Assembly: GCF_002303925.1 (NCBI RefSeq)
Contig: NZ_MRCS01000049.1
Location: forward strand, 1-46,606
Source: Pseudomonas sp. ACN8
Lineage (GTDB): Bacteria; Pseudomonadota; Gammaproteobacteria; Pseudomonadales; Pseudomonadaceae
DNA: 46,606 bases
Direction of reading: 5' to 3'
Shown here: piece by piece, positions 34,156 through 43,174 of the stretch
Layout of the letters: each line of letters begins with the position of its first letter
Position numbering within the stretch: the stretch's first letter is position 1
The notes under the pieces: model-generated
What the model was told of the DNA's origin: nothing
The model's input: the letters and a program-made list of their open reading frames with translations, nothing else
Databases searched by the model: none
Translations under genes and position numbers: made by a program

Positions 34156-35238
34156 ATGGGACAGCGTACGCCTCTGTACGACCTTCATCTCGCACTCGGC
34201 GCGAAGATGGTCGATTTTGGCGGTTGGGACATGCCTCTGCATTATGGATCGCAGGTCGAGGAGCACCATCAGGTGCGCCGCGATTGCGGTGTCTTCGATG
34301 TATCCCACATGACCGTAATCGACGTCGGCGGCGCCCAGGCCAAAGCCTGGCTTCAGCATTTGCTGGCCAATGATGTCGAACGCCTGCACAGCCCCGGCCG
34401 TGCGTTGTACAGCACCATGCTCAACGAGCAGGGCGGCATCGTCGACGACATGATCGTCTATCGTCTCGATGAGGGTTATCGTCTGGTGGTGAATGCCTCC
34501 ACCCGCGACCAGGACATGGCGTGGATGCAAGCCCATCTCAACGGTTTCGACGTGCAACTTCGCGAGCGTTCAGAGTTGGCGATGCTGGCCATCCAGGGCC
34601 CCCACGCCCGGCAGAAAATTGCCGAACTGGTCAGCCAGTCCCGCGGCAACCTGATCCAGCTCCTCAAGCCCTTCGAAGGCCTGTCCGATGGTGACTGGTT
34701 CATCGCGCGCACCGGTTATACCGGCGAAGACGGGCTGGAAATCATTCTGCCGGCCGATCAGGCGCCAGGCTTTTTCAACGACCTGGTCGGAGCCGGGATT
34801 TCTCCCATCGGCCTCGGCGCGCGGGATACCTTGCGGGTCGAAGCCGGCATGAACCTTTACGGTCAGGACATCCAGCAAGACATTTCACCGTTGGCCTCCA
34901 ATATGACCTGGACCATCGCCTGGGAACCCGCCACCCGGCAGTTCATCGGGCGCAAGGCCCTGGAAGCCGAAAAGGCCGCCGGTGTGCAGCACAAACTGGT
35001 CGGTCTGGTCCTTGAAGAACGCGGTGTTTTGCGCGCTCATCAAGTAGTTCGCATCGCCGATGTTGGCGAAGGGGAGATCACCAGTGGTAGTTTCTCTCCT
35101 ACGCTTAGCAAGTCGATTGCACTGGCGCGCGTGCCGATGGCAACAGCCGACCGCGCTGAAGTGGAAATCCGTGGCAAGTGGTACCCGGTCCGGGTGGTCA
35201 AACCGACCTTCGTACGTCACGGCAAAACCTTGATCTAA
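34156..35238 (+). CDS. gcvT: Aminomethyltransferase (glycine cleavage T protein)
   Basis: Transfers the aminomethyl carbon from lipoylated GcvH to tetrahydrofolate, releasing ammonia. It has 360 residues. Family marks: TPLYDLHLALGAKMVDFGGW (6-25), CGVFDVSHM, and TGYTGEDGLEI, and GLGARDTLRVEAGMNLYGQD in the folate-binding centre. Start ATG at 34156, with GGAAGGAG upstream. It leads gcvH by 49 bases. I looked for a glycine riboswitch in the ~155 bases upstream and did not find its conserved elements. Confidence 0.96.
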   Translation: MGQRTPLYDLHLALGAKMVDFGGWDMPLHYGSQVEEHHQVRRDCGVFDVSHMTVIDVGGAQAKAWLQHLLANDVERLHSPGRALYSTMLNEQGGIVDDMIVYRLDEGYRLVVNASTRDQDMAWMQAHLNGFDVQLRERSELAMLAIQGPHARQKIAELVSQSRGNLIQLLKPFEGLSDGDWFIARTGYTGEDGLEIILPADQAPGFFNDLVGAGISPIGLGARDTLRVEAGMNLYGQDIQQDISPLASNMTWTIAWEPATRQFIGRKALEAEKAAGVQHKLVGLVLEERGVLRAHQVVRIADVGEGEITSGSFSPTLSKSIALARVPMATADRAEVEIRGKWYPVRVVKPTFVRHGKTLI

Positions 35239-35287
35239 CCTTTTCTGGCGGGCATGACCGCCGACCCTTTTCCTGAGGACACAGAAC

Positions 35288-35671
35288 ATGAGCAATATCC
35301 CTGCCGACCTGCGTTTTGCCGAAAGTCACGAATGGGCACGTCTGGAAGCCGATGGCACCGTCACCGTGGGCATCAGCGATCACGCGCAGGAAGCGCTGGG
35401 TGACGTGGTGTTTGTCGAGCTGACTGAAGTCGGCAACGTGTTTGCCGCCGGTGATCAGTCGGGTGTCGTTGAGTCGGTTAAAGCAGCTTCCGACATTTAT
35501 GCACCGATCAGCGGTGAAGTGATCGCGGTCAACGAAGCGCTGAGCGGCGAGCCTGAGCTGCTCAACTCCGATCCGTACGGCGCGTGGATCTTCAAGCTCA
35601 AGCCAAGCGATACCGCCGAGCTGGAAAAACTGCTGGATGCCGCCGGCTACAAGGCCGCCATCGGCGAATAA
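35288..35671 (+). CDS. gcvH: Glycine cleavage H protein
   Basis: The lipoyl-carrying shuttle of the glycine cleavage complex. It has 127 residues. The lipoylation lysine is K65 in GVVESVKAASDIYAP. The N-terminal LRFAESHEWARLEADGTVTV and C-terminal NSDPYGAWIFKLKPSD are standard. Start ATG at 35288 with TGAGGAC upstream. It is followed by a strong terminator and a REPIN before gcvP, so gcvTH and gcvP may be expressed at different levels. Confidence 0.97.
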   Translation: MSNIPADLRFAESHEWARLEADGTVTVGISDHAQEALGDVVFVELTEVGNVFAAGDQSGVVESVKAASDIYAPISGEVIAVNEALSGEPELLNSDPYGAWIFKLKPSDTAELEKLLDAAGYKAAIGE

Positions 35672-35689
35672 GCTTCAAGCGTCACCCCC

Positions 35690-35718
35690 AAAGCCCCGAC
35701 CCGTCGGGGCTTTTTTTT
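35690..35718 (+). terminator. Terminator after gcvH
   Basis: AAAGCCCCGAC-CC-GTCGGGGCTTT followed by more T residues, 19 bases past the gcvH stop. Confidence 0.93.
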
Positions 35719-35735
35719 GCCTGACAAATCCTTAC

Positions 35736-35837
35736 CTGTAGGAGCGAGCCTGCTCGCGATGGTCGTCAACGATGGCGCTGGAAGCCTGACACCGCGCGGT
35801 GTTCTTAGGTTCATCGCGAGCAGGCTCGCTCCTACAG
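35736..35837. repeat. REPIN, tails outward, conserved-loop class (loop reversed)
   Basis: Arms CTGTAGGAGCGAGCCTGCTC and its inverse. The loop reads GTCGTCAACGATGGCGCTGG and on, which is the reverse complement of the shared loop (GCCATCGTTGACG). It lies between gcvH and gcvP. Confidence 0.92.
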
Positions 35838-35917
35838 GATTCGCGTCCGGTACTGGCTGCTATGCTGGTTTGACCGTGTTGCATCGACGCTGAGCGCCAG
35901 TCAAGAGAGAGCCCGTC

Positions 35918-38791
35918 ATGTCCCAATTGCCGTCCCTGAGCCAGTTACGCGACCCCAATGCCTTTCTGCGCCGCCACCTCGGGCCCGATGCCGCCGAGCA
36001 ACAGGCGATGCTCGACAGCCTCGGCCTGGGCAGTCGGGTCGAATTGATCGAGCAAACGGTGCCGCCGGGCATCCGCCTCAACCGGGCGCTGGACCTGCCC
36101 CCGGCACTCGATGAAGAGGCCGCGCTGGCCAAACTGCGCGGTTATGCCGAGCAGAACCAGGTCTGGACCAGCCTGATCGGCATGGGCTACCACGGCACCC
36201 TTACACCGGCGGTCATTGTGCGTAATGTGCTGGAAAATCCCGGCTGGTACACCGCGTACACCCCCTATCAGCCAGAGATCGCCCAAGGGCGGCTCGAAGC
36301 GCTGCTGAACTTCCAGCAACTGACCATCGACCTGACCGGCCTGGAGCTGGCCAATGCCTCGCTGCTCGATGAAGCCACCGCCGCGGCGGAAGCCATGGCC
36401 CTGGCCAAGCGGGTCGCCAAGTCCAAAAGCAACCTGTTCTTTGTCGACGAAAACTGCCACCCGCAAACCATTTCCGTGGTGCAGACCCGCGCTGAGGGTT
36501 TCGGTTTCGACCTGATCGTCGACGCTGTGGATAACTTGAAGCAGCACCAGGTGTTCGGCGCGTTGCTGCAATACCCCGACACTCACGGTGAAATCCACGA
36601 CCTGCGGCCGCTGATCGATCACCTGCATGCGCAACAGGCCCTGGCCTGTGTCGCCACGGATTTGCTGAGCCTGTTGTTGCTGACCCCACCGGGTGAACTG
36701 GGTGCCGATGTGGTGTTCGGCTCGTCCCAGCGATTTGGCGTGCCCATGGGCTACGGCGGGCCTCACGCGGCATTTTTTGCCAGCCGCGATGAATACAAGC
36801 GAGCGATTCCCGGGAGGATCATCGGTGTTTCGAAAGATGCGCGGGGCAACACCGCCCTGCGCATGGCCCTGCAAACCCGCGAGCAACACATCCGCCGGGA
36901 GAAGGCCAACTCCAACATCTGCACGGCCCAGGTGCTGCTGGCCAATATCGCCAGTTTCTATGCGGTCTACCACGGCCCCGAAGGGCTCAAGCGGATCGCC
37001 CAGCGGGTTCACCGGCTGACCTGCATCCTGGCCGCCGGGCTTGAGCGCAACGGTATCACGCGGGTCAACCGGCACTTCTTCGACACCCTGACCCTGGAAG
37101 TCGGCGGAGCTCAGACCGCGATCATCGACAGTGCCCGGGCCGCGCAGATCAACCTGCGCATTCTCGGGCGCGGCCAACTGGGCCTGAGCCTCGACGAGAC
37201 TTGCGACGAAGGCACCGTGGCGAAGCTGTTCGATGTGTTCCTGGGGGCCGATCACGGGCTGAGCATCGATGACCTGGATGCCGAGGTCCTGCCTGGCGGA
37301 ATTCCCGAAAGGTTGGCGCGAACTTCGCCTTATCTGCGCCATCCCGTGTTCAGCGCCCATCACAGCGAAACCGAGATGCTGCGCTACCTCAAGCAACTGG
37401 AAAACAAGGACCTGGCGCTCAATCAATCGATGATTCCGCTGGGCTCCTGCACCATGAAGCTCAACGCCACCAGCGAGATGATCCCGATTACCTGGCCGCA
37501 GTTCGCCAACCTGCACCCGTTCGTGCCCAAGGAGCAGGCCGCCGGTTATGGGCTGATGATCGAAGAGCTGGAGCGCTGGTTGTGCGCGATCACCGGTTTC
37601 GACGCGATCTGCATGCAGCCCAATTCCGGTGCCCAGGGCGAATACGCCGGGCTGCTGGCAATCCGCAAATACCATGAGAGCCGTCAACAGGGTGGCCGCG
37701 ATATCTGCCTGATTCCTTCGTCGGCTCATGGCACCAATCCCGCGTCGGCGCAAATGGCCGGGATGCGCGTGGTGATCGTCGAGTGCGACGAGGCGGGCAA
37801 TGTCGACCTGGATGATCTCAAGGAAAAAGCCGCGCAGGCGGCAGACAAACTCGCCTGCCTGATGGCGACCTATCCTTCGACCCATGGGGTGTATGAGGAA
37901 GGCATCAGCGAAATCTGTGAAGTGATCCACCGGCATGGCGGTCAGGTGTACATGGATGGCGCCAACCTCAATGCTCAGGTCGGGTTGGCGCGGCCAGCCG
38001 ATATTGGCGCCGATGTCTCGCACATGAACCTGCACAAGACCTTCTGCATTCCCCATGGTGGCGGTGGGCCGGGCATGGGGCCGATTGGTGTTCGGGCACA
38101 TCTGGCGCCATTCGTGGCCAACCATCCTGTGGTGCCGATCGACGGGCCGCACCCGCAAAATGGCGCCGTCAGCGCAGCGCCCTGGGGAAGCGCAAGCATT
38201 CTGCCGATCAGCTGGATGTACATCGCGATGATGGGGCCGCAACTGGCGGACGCCAGTGAAGTGGCTATCCTGGCCGCGAATTACCTGGCGCGGCATTTGT
38301 CCGGTGCCTTCCCTGTGCTCTACACCGGACGCAACGAGCGGGTGGCCCACGAATGCATCCTCGACCTGCGACCGCTCAAGGCGTTGACCGGCATCACCGA
38401 AGAGGATGTGGCCAAGCGCCTGATGGACTACGGCTTCCATGCCCCGACCATGTCGTTTCCGGTGCCGGGGACGCTGATGGTCGAACCGACCGAAAGTGAA
38501 TCGAAGGCGGAACTGGACCGTTTTATCGGGGCGATGCTAAGCATCCGCGCGGAAATCAACGAGGTGCAGAACGGTAACTGGCCAGCTGAAGAAAATCCGT
38601 TGAAAGGTGCGCCGCATACGTTGGCCGATATCACCGGCGTGTGGGAGCGGCCGTACAGCATCGTGCAAGCGGTCACGCCGGACGCGCACACCAAGGCGCA
38701 TAAATACTGGCCGGTGGTGAACCGGGTGGACAATGTGTACGGGGACCGGAACCTGTTTTGTGCGTGTGTGCCGGTGGATGATTACCGCTGA
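35918..38791 (+). CDS. gcvP: Glycine dehydrogenase (decarboxylating), glycine cleavage P protein
   Basis: A pyridoxal-phosphate enzyme that decarboxylates glycine and passes the aminomethyl group to GcvH. It has 957 residues, the fused long form. The PLP-binding lysine is K707 in DVSHMNLHKTFCIPHGGGGP. The N-terminal half (about 1-460) is the regulatory/degenerate copy and the C-terminal half is catalytic. Start ATG at 35918 with AGAGAG upstream. The gene follows the gcvH terminator and REPIN by 80 bases, so it may have its own promoter. A long antisense frame (831 codons) on the opposite strand is a composition artefact. Confidence 0.97.
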   Translation: MSQLPSLSQLRDPNAFLRRHLGPDAAEQQAMLDSLGLGSRVELIEQTVPPGIRLNRALDLPPALDEEAALAKLRGYAEQNQVWTSLIGMGYHGTLTPAVIVRNVLENPGWYTAYTPYQPEIAQGRLEALLNFQQLTIDLTGLELANASLLDEATAAAEAMALAKRVAKSKSNLFFVDENCHPQTISVVQTRAEGFGFDLIVDAVDNLKQHQVFGALLQYPDTHGEIHDLRPLIDHLHAQQALACVATDLLSLLLLTPPGELGADVVFGSSQRFGVPMGYGGPHAAFFASRDEYKRAIPGRIIGVSKDARGNTALRMALQTREQHIRREKANSNICTAQVLLANIASFYAVYHGPEGLKRIAQRVHRLTCILAAGLERNGITRVNRHFFDTLTLEVGGAQTAIIDSARAAQINLRILGRGQLGLSLDETCDEGTVAKLFDVFLGADHGLSIDDLDAEVLPGGIPERLARTSPYLRHPVFSAHHSETEMLRYLKQLENKDLALNQSMIPLGSCTMKLNATSEMIPITWPQFANLHPFVPKEQAAGYGLMIEELERWLCAITGFDAICMQPNSGAQGEYAGLLAIRKYHESRQQGGRDICLIPSSAHGTNPASAQMAGMRVVIVECDEAGNVDLDDLKEKAAQAADKLACLMATYPSTHGVYEEGISEICEVIHRHGGQVYMDGANLNAQVGLARPADIGADVSHMNLHKTFCIPHGGGGPGMGPIGVRAHLAPFVANHPVVPIDGPHPQNGAVSAAPWGSASILPISWMYIAMMGPQLADASEVAILAANYLARHLSGAFPVLYTGRNERVAHECILDLRPLKALTGITEEDVAKRLMDYGFHAPTMSFPVPGTLMVEPTESESKAELDRFIGAMLSIRAEINEVQNGNWPAEENPLKGAPHTLADITGVWERPYSIVQAVTPDAHTKAHKYWPVVNRVDNVYGDRNLFCACVPVDDYR

Positions 38792-38813
38792 CACCCCAGG
38801 CAACTCATGACTC

Positions 38814-38904
38814 CTGTGGGAGCGAGCCTGCTCGCGATTGCGGTGTGACAGTCACTGAAGATTTCACTGATCCACCGCAATCGCGAGCAGGCTCGCTCCT
38901 ACAG
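38814..38904. repeat. REPIN, tails outward, distinct loop
   Basis: Arms CTGTGGGAGCGAGCCTGCTC and GAGCAGGCTCGCTCCTACAG. The stem extends inward through GCGATTGCGGT / ACCGCAATCGC, unlike the shared-loop copies. It lies between the convergent gcvP and DUF2388 genes. Confidence 0.9.
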
Positions 38905-38941
38905 GGAGGCTCGGTGAACATGGGATTTGTATTCGCAAGGC

Positions 38942-38973
38942 AAAAAAATGCCGCTCATGTGAGCGGCATTTTT
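38942..38973 (-). terminator. Terminator of the DUF2388 gene
   Basis: A perfect AAATGCCGCTCA-TG-TGAGCGGCATTT stem with a T-run on the minus-strand side (the A-run at 38942-38948). It ends the minus-strand gene, 12 bases after its stop. Confidence 0.92.
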
Positions 38974-38985
38974 CATTCGCAACGC

Positions 38986-39303
38986 TTACTCCGAAGCCAC
39001 GGCATTCTTCGCCAGGATCGCATTCGCCAGTTCCATGTCCGTGGCTTGCAGGCCCGGGTTGTCGGCGCGGACTTTCTGCATGGCCGCTTCCAGGTATGGA
39101 CCGCGGATACTGCCATCACTGGCAACGAAGCTGCTGGCATCGTCCTGAGCCGCGACGACCAGCTTGTTATCCTTGGATGTCAGATAGCTCGAACCGGTGG
39201 TTGCACCGGAGGTAAGAACGTTACGCCAAAAAGTATCGGCCATCGCCGAACCGACAGGCAAAGACAACAGCGCGACGGTAGCGACAGCAAGTTTGAAACG
39301 CAT
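38986..39303 (-). CDS. DUF2388 domain-containing exported protein
   Basis: A 105-residue exported protein. The signal peptide (MRFKLAVATVALLSLPVGSAMA, 22 residues) is followed by DTFWRNVLTSGATTGSSYLT, the DUF2388 hallmark, then DDASSFVASDGSIRGPYLEA, and the C-terminal LQATDMELANAILAKN. The family is essentially restricted to Pseudomonas and often forms paralogue sets; function unknown. Start ATG at 39303. It has its own terminator. Confidence 0.9.
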   Translation of the reverse strand: MRFKLAVATVALLSLPVGSAMADTFWRNVLTSGATTGSSYLTSKDNKLVVAAQDDASSFVASDGSIRGPYLEAAMQKVRADNPGLQATDMELANAILAKNAVASE

Positions 39304-39371
39304 GACAGGGTGACTCCACTGGGTTGACTACGCGGTTGGATTGCCAACCCCCAATCGAGTTCCGTGGTCGC

Positions 39372-39821
39372 CTAATCCGTCGCTTCGACCAGCAGGATCG
39401 CGCCTTGCTGGCCGACCACCCGTACGCGGCTGCCAATGGCGGCATCCGGCCCGCGAGCCATCCACACACCGTCGGCCACCTTGATCTTGCCGCGACCGTC
39501 GACAATCGCTTCATGGACCAGAAAGGTTTTGCCGATCAGTTCCTGGCCGCGCAGATTCAGGTGCGGCTGTTCGCTCGGACGCCTCGCCGTGCGCTGACGC
39601 CGCCACCAGTACAACGCGGTGGCGATCGACAGCAGGCCGAACAACAGAAACTGCCATTCCCAGGGCAGGCCCGGCAGGAGAAAGGTCAAGACACCCACGG
39701 CTGCTGCCGCCATGCCGATCCACAACAGGTAGCCGCCGGCGCCGAACACTTCAAGAATCAACAGCACCGTGCCCAACGCCAACCAGTCCCAGAACGAAAG
39801 GTGCTGCAAAAATGCCCACAT
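39372..39821 (-). CDS. NfeD family protein
   Basis: A 149-residue inner-membrane protein. The N-terminal half has ~3 hydrophobic spans (WAFLQHLSFWDWLALGTVLL, ILEVFGAGGYLLWIG). The C-terminal ~60 residues are an OB-fold NfeD domain (GQELIGKTFLVHEAIVDGRG, VRVVGQQGAILLVEA). NfeD partners with SPFH proteins, and the SPFH gene lies 8 bases upstream. Start ATG at 39821. Pairing of NfeD and stomatin-like proteins is widely conserved. Confidence 0.93.
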   Translation of the reverse strand: MWAFLQHLSFWDWLALGTVLLILEVFGAGGYLLWIGMAAAAVGVLTFLLPGLPWEWQFLLFGLLSIATALYWWRRQRTARRPSEQPHLNLRGQELIGKTFLVHEAIVDGRGKIKVADGVWMARGPDAAIGSRVRVVGQQGAILLVEATD

Positions 39822-39829
39822 GGTGCGCC

Positions 39830-40750
39830 TCAGGCTTTCTTGTTATCGAATGTGGCCTTGACGATTTCGCCAATGCCGCCCACCGCGCCGATCATCGAAC
39901 TGGCCTCCAGCGGCATCAGGATCACCTTGCTGTTGTTGGCCGAAGCCAGCTTGCCCAGCGCATCGATGTACTTCTGCGCCACGAAGTAGTTGACCGCCTG
40001 CACGTTGCCGCTGGCGATGGCTTCGGACACCACTTTGGTCGCCTGTGCTTCTGCCGCGGCTTGCCGTTCGCGGGCTTCGGATTCCAGGAAGGCGGCCTGG
40101 CGACTGCCTTCTGCTTCGAGGATCTGTGCCTGCTTCTTGCCTTCGGCGGTCAGGATCGCTGCGGCACGCAGACCTTCTGCTTCGAGGATTTGGGCGCGCT
40201 TGATCCGTTCGGCTTTCATCTGCCCCGACATCGCAGCCATCAGGTCGGCGGGTGGGCTGATGTCCTTGATTTCGATCCGGGTGATCTTGATGCCCCACGG
40301 TGCGGTCGCTTCATCGACAGTGCGCAGCAGTTTTTCGTTGATGCCGTCACGCTGGCTGAGCATGGCGTCGAGTTCCATCGAGCCGAGCACGGTGCGGATG
40401 TTGGTTTGCAGCAGGTTGCGGATGGCGTGTTCGAGGTTGTTGACCTCGTAGGCCGCCTGGGCCGTGTTGACCACCTGGAAGAAGCACACGGCGTCGATTT
40501 GCACCGTGGCGTTGTCGGCGGTGATGACTTCCTGCGGCGGAATATCCAGCACGCTTTCCATCACATTCATCTTGCGTCCGATGCGGTCCATGACCGGAAC
40601 GATGACGTTCAGCCCTGGCTTGAGCGTGTTGGTGTAGCGCCCGAAACGCTCGACGGTCCATTCAAAGCCCTGGGGCACCACCTTGAAACCCATGAACAGA
40701 ATGGCGACCACCAGGCCGACAAAAAGCAAAAGCACACTACCGATCTGCAT
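39830..40750 (-). CDS. SPFH/Band 7 family protein (stomatin-like, QmcA type)
   Basis: A 306-residue inner-membrane protein of the SPFH superfamily. One N-terminal span (SVLLLFVGLVVAILFMGF) is followed by the Band 7 domain (VVPQGFEWTVERFGRY, DATAPWGIKITRIEIKDI-like helix) and a long alanine/glutamate-rich coiled coil (KRAQILEAEGLRAAAILTAE) that drives oligomer rings. Start ATG at 40750 with AAGGAA upstream. It is cotranscribed with nfeD (8-base gap). The role is in membrane microdomain organisation or protease control, by family only. Confidence 0.94.
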   Translation of the reverse strand: MQIGSVLLLFVGLVVAILFMGFKVVPQGFEWTVERFGRYTNTLKPGLNVIVPVMDRIGRKMNVMESVLDIPPQEVITADNATVQIDAVCFFQVVNTAQAAYEVNNLEHAIRNLLQTNIRTVLGSMELDAMLSQRDGINEKLLRTVDEATAPWGIKITRIEIKDISPPADLMAAMSGQMKAERIKRAQILEAEGLRAAAILTAEGKKQAQILEAEGSRQAAFLESEARERQAAAEAQATKVVSEAIASGNVQAVNYFVAQKYIDALGKLASANNSKVILMPLEASSMIGAVGGIGEIVKATFDNKKA

Positions 40751-40834
40751 AACGATTCCTTGTTGATGTGTGGATCTGTTGAGTTGCAATCGCTGGAGTG
40801 TAGCTGTGCCGATGCTGGATAAGTACCGCCGGGC

Positions 40835-42619
40835 TCAGTTCTGTTCGCTCTGGGGTGTCACTCGCAGTACCTCCTCGATGGTCGTCAGCCCGGCAGCGAC
40901 CTTTTGCGCTCCTGACAACCGCAGGCTGCGCATGCCTTCCTTGAATGCCTGGCGCCGCACGGCCAGCAGATCGGTGTCGGGACTGATCAGCGCCTTGATG
41001 CCTTCGCTCAGTTGCATGATTTCGTAGACCCCGGCACGGCCGCGATAACCAGTGTCGCGGCACTCCACGCAACCGGTGGCTCGCTGGGCATTGGTCGGCA
41101 AGGGTGCTTGCCAGGGGCGGGTCAGGGTTTGCCAGTCGTCTTCGCCCAGCGTCAGGGTTGCCTTGCAGTGCGGGCACAGGGTCCGCACCAGTCGCTGGGC
41201 CATGACGCCGAGCACCGTGGCCTTGATCAGGTAGTGCGGCACGCCGAGTTCCAGCAGGCGGCTGATGGCGCTGGGGGCGTCGTTGGTGTGCAGGGTCGAC
41301 AGCACCAGGTGCCCGGTGAGCGCGGCCTGGATCGCCATCTCCGCGGTTTCGAGGTCGCGGATCTCGCCGATCATGATGATGTCCGGGTCTTGCCGCATCA
41401 GCGCGCGTACGCCGGCGGCGAAGGTCAGATCGATGTTGTGCTGGACCTGCATCTGGTTGAACGCCGGCTCGACCATTTCAATCGGGTCTTCGATGGTGCA
41501 GAGGTTGACCTCGGGCGTCGCCAGTTTTTTCAGGGTGGTGTAGAGGGTGGTGGTCTTGCCCGAACCCGTCGGCCCGGTGACGAGGATGATGCCGTGGGGC
41601 TGGCGGGTCATGTCTTGCCAGCGGCGCAGGTCGTCGGCGGAGAAACCAAGCTGGTCGAAGTCCTTGAGCAATACTTCCGGATCGAAAATCCGCATGACCA
41701 TTTTTTCGCCGAAGGCCGTGGGCAGCGTCGACAAGCGCAGTTCGACTTCGCCGCCGTCCGGGGTCTTGGTTTTGACCCGGCCGTCCTGGGGTTTGCGTTT
41801 CTCCGCGACGTTCATGCGTCCAAGGGTTTTCAGGCGACTGACGATGGCCATGGTGACCTGGGGCGGGAATTGATAGACGTTGTGCAGCACGCCGTCGATG
41901 CGAAAGCGCACCGTGCCTTGCTCGCGCCGGGGTTCGATGTGGATGTCGCTGGCGCGCTGCTGGAACGCATACTGGAACAGCCAGTCGACGATATTGACGA
42001 TGTGTGCGTCGTTGGCGTCCGGCTCCTGGTCGCTGGCGCCGAGGTTGAGCAACTGTTCGAAATTGCCGAGGGTACTGACTTGCGGGTCGGCGCTGTTCGC
42101 CCCGGTGACCGATTTGGCCAGGCGGAAAAATTCGACGCTGAAGCGCTGGATGTCTACCGGGTTGGCCACCACACGCTTGATCGGTAATTTGAGCACGTGG
42201 GTCAGGTCAGCCTCCCAGCCACTGACATAAGGCTGGGCGCTGGCCACGGTGACCGCATCGCGGTCGATCGCTACCGCGAGGATCTTGTGGCGCTGGGCGA
42301 AGGCATAGGACATCAGCGGGGTCACGGCCGCGACATTGATTTTCAACGGGTCGATGCGCAGGTAAGGCTGGCCGGCCTGCCGGGACAGCCACAGGGTCAG
42401 GCTCTCGAGGTCCAGCGGTTTGCCGGGACGGCTGAGATCGTCCAGCTGTTGGCTGGCAATGAACTCCAGCGGATGCATCTGGCCAAGGGAAGCATTGCGG
42501 CGGCGGGCATTGAGCGCGTGTTCGGCCGAATCCTGACTGATAAAGCCCTGAGCGACCAGTTCGCGCAGCAGGTCATTGAGATCCAGCCAGCGGTCCTGAA
42601 AGGCGAGTTGTACGGACAT
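40835..42619 (-). CDS. GspE/PulE/PilB family type II/IV secretion ATPase, orphan
   Basis: A 594-residue hexameric secretion ATPase. The N-terminal PilB/MshE-type domain ends at ~200. The core has Walker A GPTGSGKTT (349-357), the Asp box ASDIHIEPRREQGTVRFRID, the His box HLVLSTLHTNDAPSA, and Walker B-like DPDIIMIGEIRDLETA. The zinc tetracysteine CPHC...GCVEC is present. It therefore looks functional. No type II secretion or type IV pilus genes neighbour it, so its partner assembly is unknown; it may serve a distant system. Start ATG at 42619 with AAAAGGAG upstream. Confidence 0.94.
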   Translation of the reverse strand: MSVQLAFQDRWLDLNDLLRELVAQGFISQDSAEHALNARRRNASLGQMHPLEFIASQQLDDLSRPGKPLDLESLTLWLSRQAGQPYLRIDPLKINVAAVTPLMSYAFAQRHKILAVAIDRDAVTVASAQPYVSGWEADLTHVLKLPIKRVVANPVDIQRFSVEFFRLAKSVTGANSADPQVSTLGNFEQLLNLGASDQEPDANDAHIVNIVDWLFQYAFQQRASDIHIEPRREQGTVRFRIDGVLHNVYQFPPQVTMAIVSRLKTLGRMNVAEKRKPQDGRVKTKTPDGGEVELRLSTLPTAFGEKMVMRIFDPEVLLKDFDQLGFSADDLRRWQDMTRQPHGIILVTGPTGSGKTTTLYTTLKKLATPEVNLCTIEDPIEMVEPAFNQMQVQHNIDLTFAAGVRALMRQDPDIIMIGEIRDLETAEMAIQAALTGHLVLSTLHTNDAPSAISRLLELGVPHYLIKATVLGVMAQRLVRTLCPHCKATLTLGEDDWQTLTRPWQAPLPTNAQRATGCVECRDTGYRGRAGVYEIMQLSEGIKALISPDTDLLAVRRQAFKEGMRSLRLSGAQKVAAGLTTIEEVLRVTPQSEQN

Positions 42620-42709
42620 GCGGGCTCCTTTTGAACGACAGTGCGCAAAGGATAGCCGTGACCCGGCTGACCGCTGGGCCACTACCCGATGAAGCCGTTT
42701 CGGAGTTTT

Positions 42710-43048
42710 TCAGCCCGCCGCTTGAGCCGCTTCGGCCCATGGGGAATCAGCTTCTTGCAGCTCCACCGAGCAGACGCTGATCAGGTTACGAAGTTTTTCC
42801 GCAATCACTTGCGCGCGGTGCCAGCTCAAACCGTCGATGACGATCTCGATGCTCAGCCAGTCGTCCTGGCGGTGCGCGTTGACTTGTTCCGGCGTGAGCA
42901 ATTGCAAAGCGAACAAATTGAGAGCGCGACACAGCAGATCCGGTTCTGCCTCGGCCAGCATTTGATAGCGAACCCGGCAATGGGTGTTGCCGACGTTCCA
43001 GACATCGGCGCGGGCAGGTGGGGTGTTCACGGCTTCGAGATGCGGCAT
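42710..43048 (-). CDS. Small ACT-like protein, divergent from lrp-type regulator
   Basis: A 112-residue cytoplasmic protein with no clear named function. Residues ~20-95 show a beta-alpha-beta-beta-alpha-beta pattern: CRVRYQMLAEAEPDLLCRAL, QLLTPEQVNAHRQDDWLSIE, IVIDGLSWHRAQVIAEKLRN, LISVCSVELQE. The spacing and hydrophobic pattern resemble an ACT domain such as the small acetolactate synthase subunit IlvM. The family assignment is inference. It is divergent from the Lrp/AsnC gene with a 126-base shared gap, suggesting co-regulation. Start ATG at 43048; a GAGCCTGACC precedes it. Confidence 0.78.
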   Translation of the reverse strand: MPHLEAVNTPPARADVWNVGNTHCRVRYQMLAEAEPDLLCRALNLFALQLLTPEQVNAHRQDDWLSIEIVIDGLSWHRAQVIAEKLRNLISVCSVELQEADSPWAEAAQAAG

Positions 43049-43174
43049 GGTCAGGCTCCAAAATCATTGGAGAAATGTTTACATCCTGTGCGGGGTATTT
43101 CTTCTCTATGATTGGCTGTATTGCACAAATGAAGAATCAATCAATTCAGTTGTTACTCGGTTAAGGGTTTTTTT

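Noticed and set aside
35945..38440. 831-codon open frame antisense to gcvP
   Set aside because: Mirrors gcvP codon bias on the opposite strand in high-GC DNA; the translation matches no family and has no Shine-Dalgarno of note. Similar shadows occur opposite rho (13087-14364), ubiD (16610-17974), ppx (6923-8509) and argE (45257-46321).
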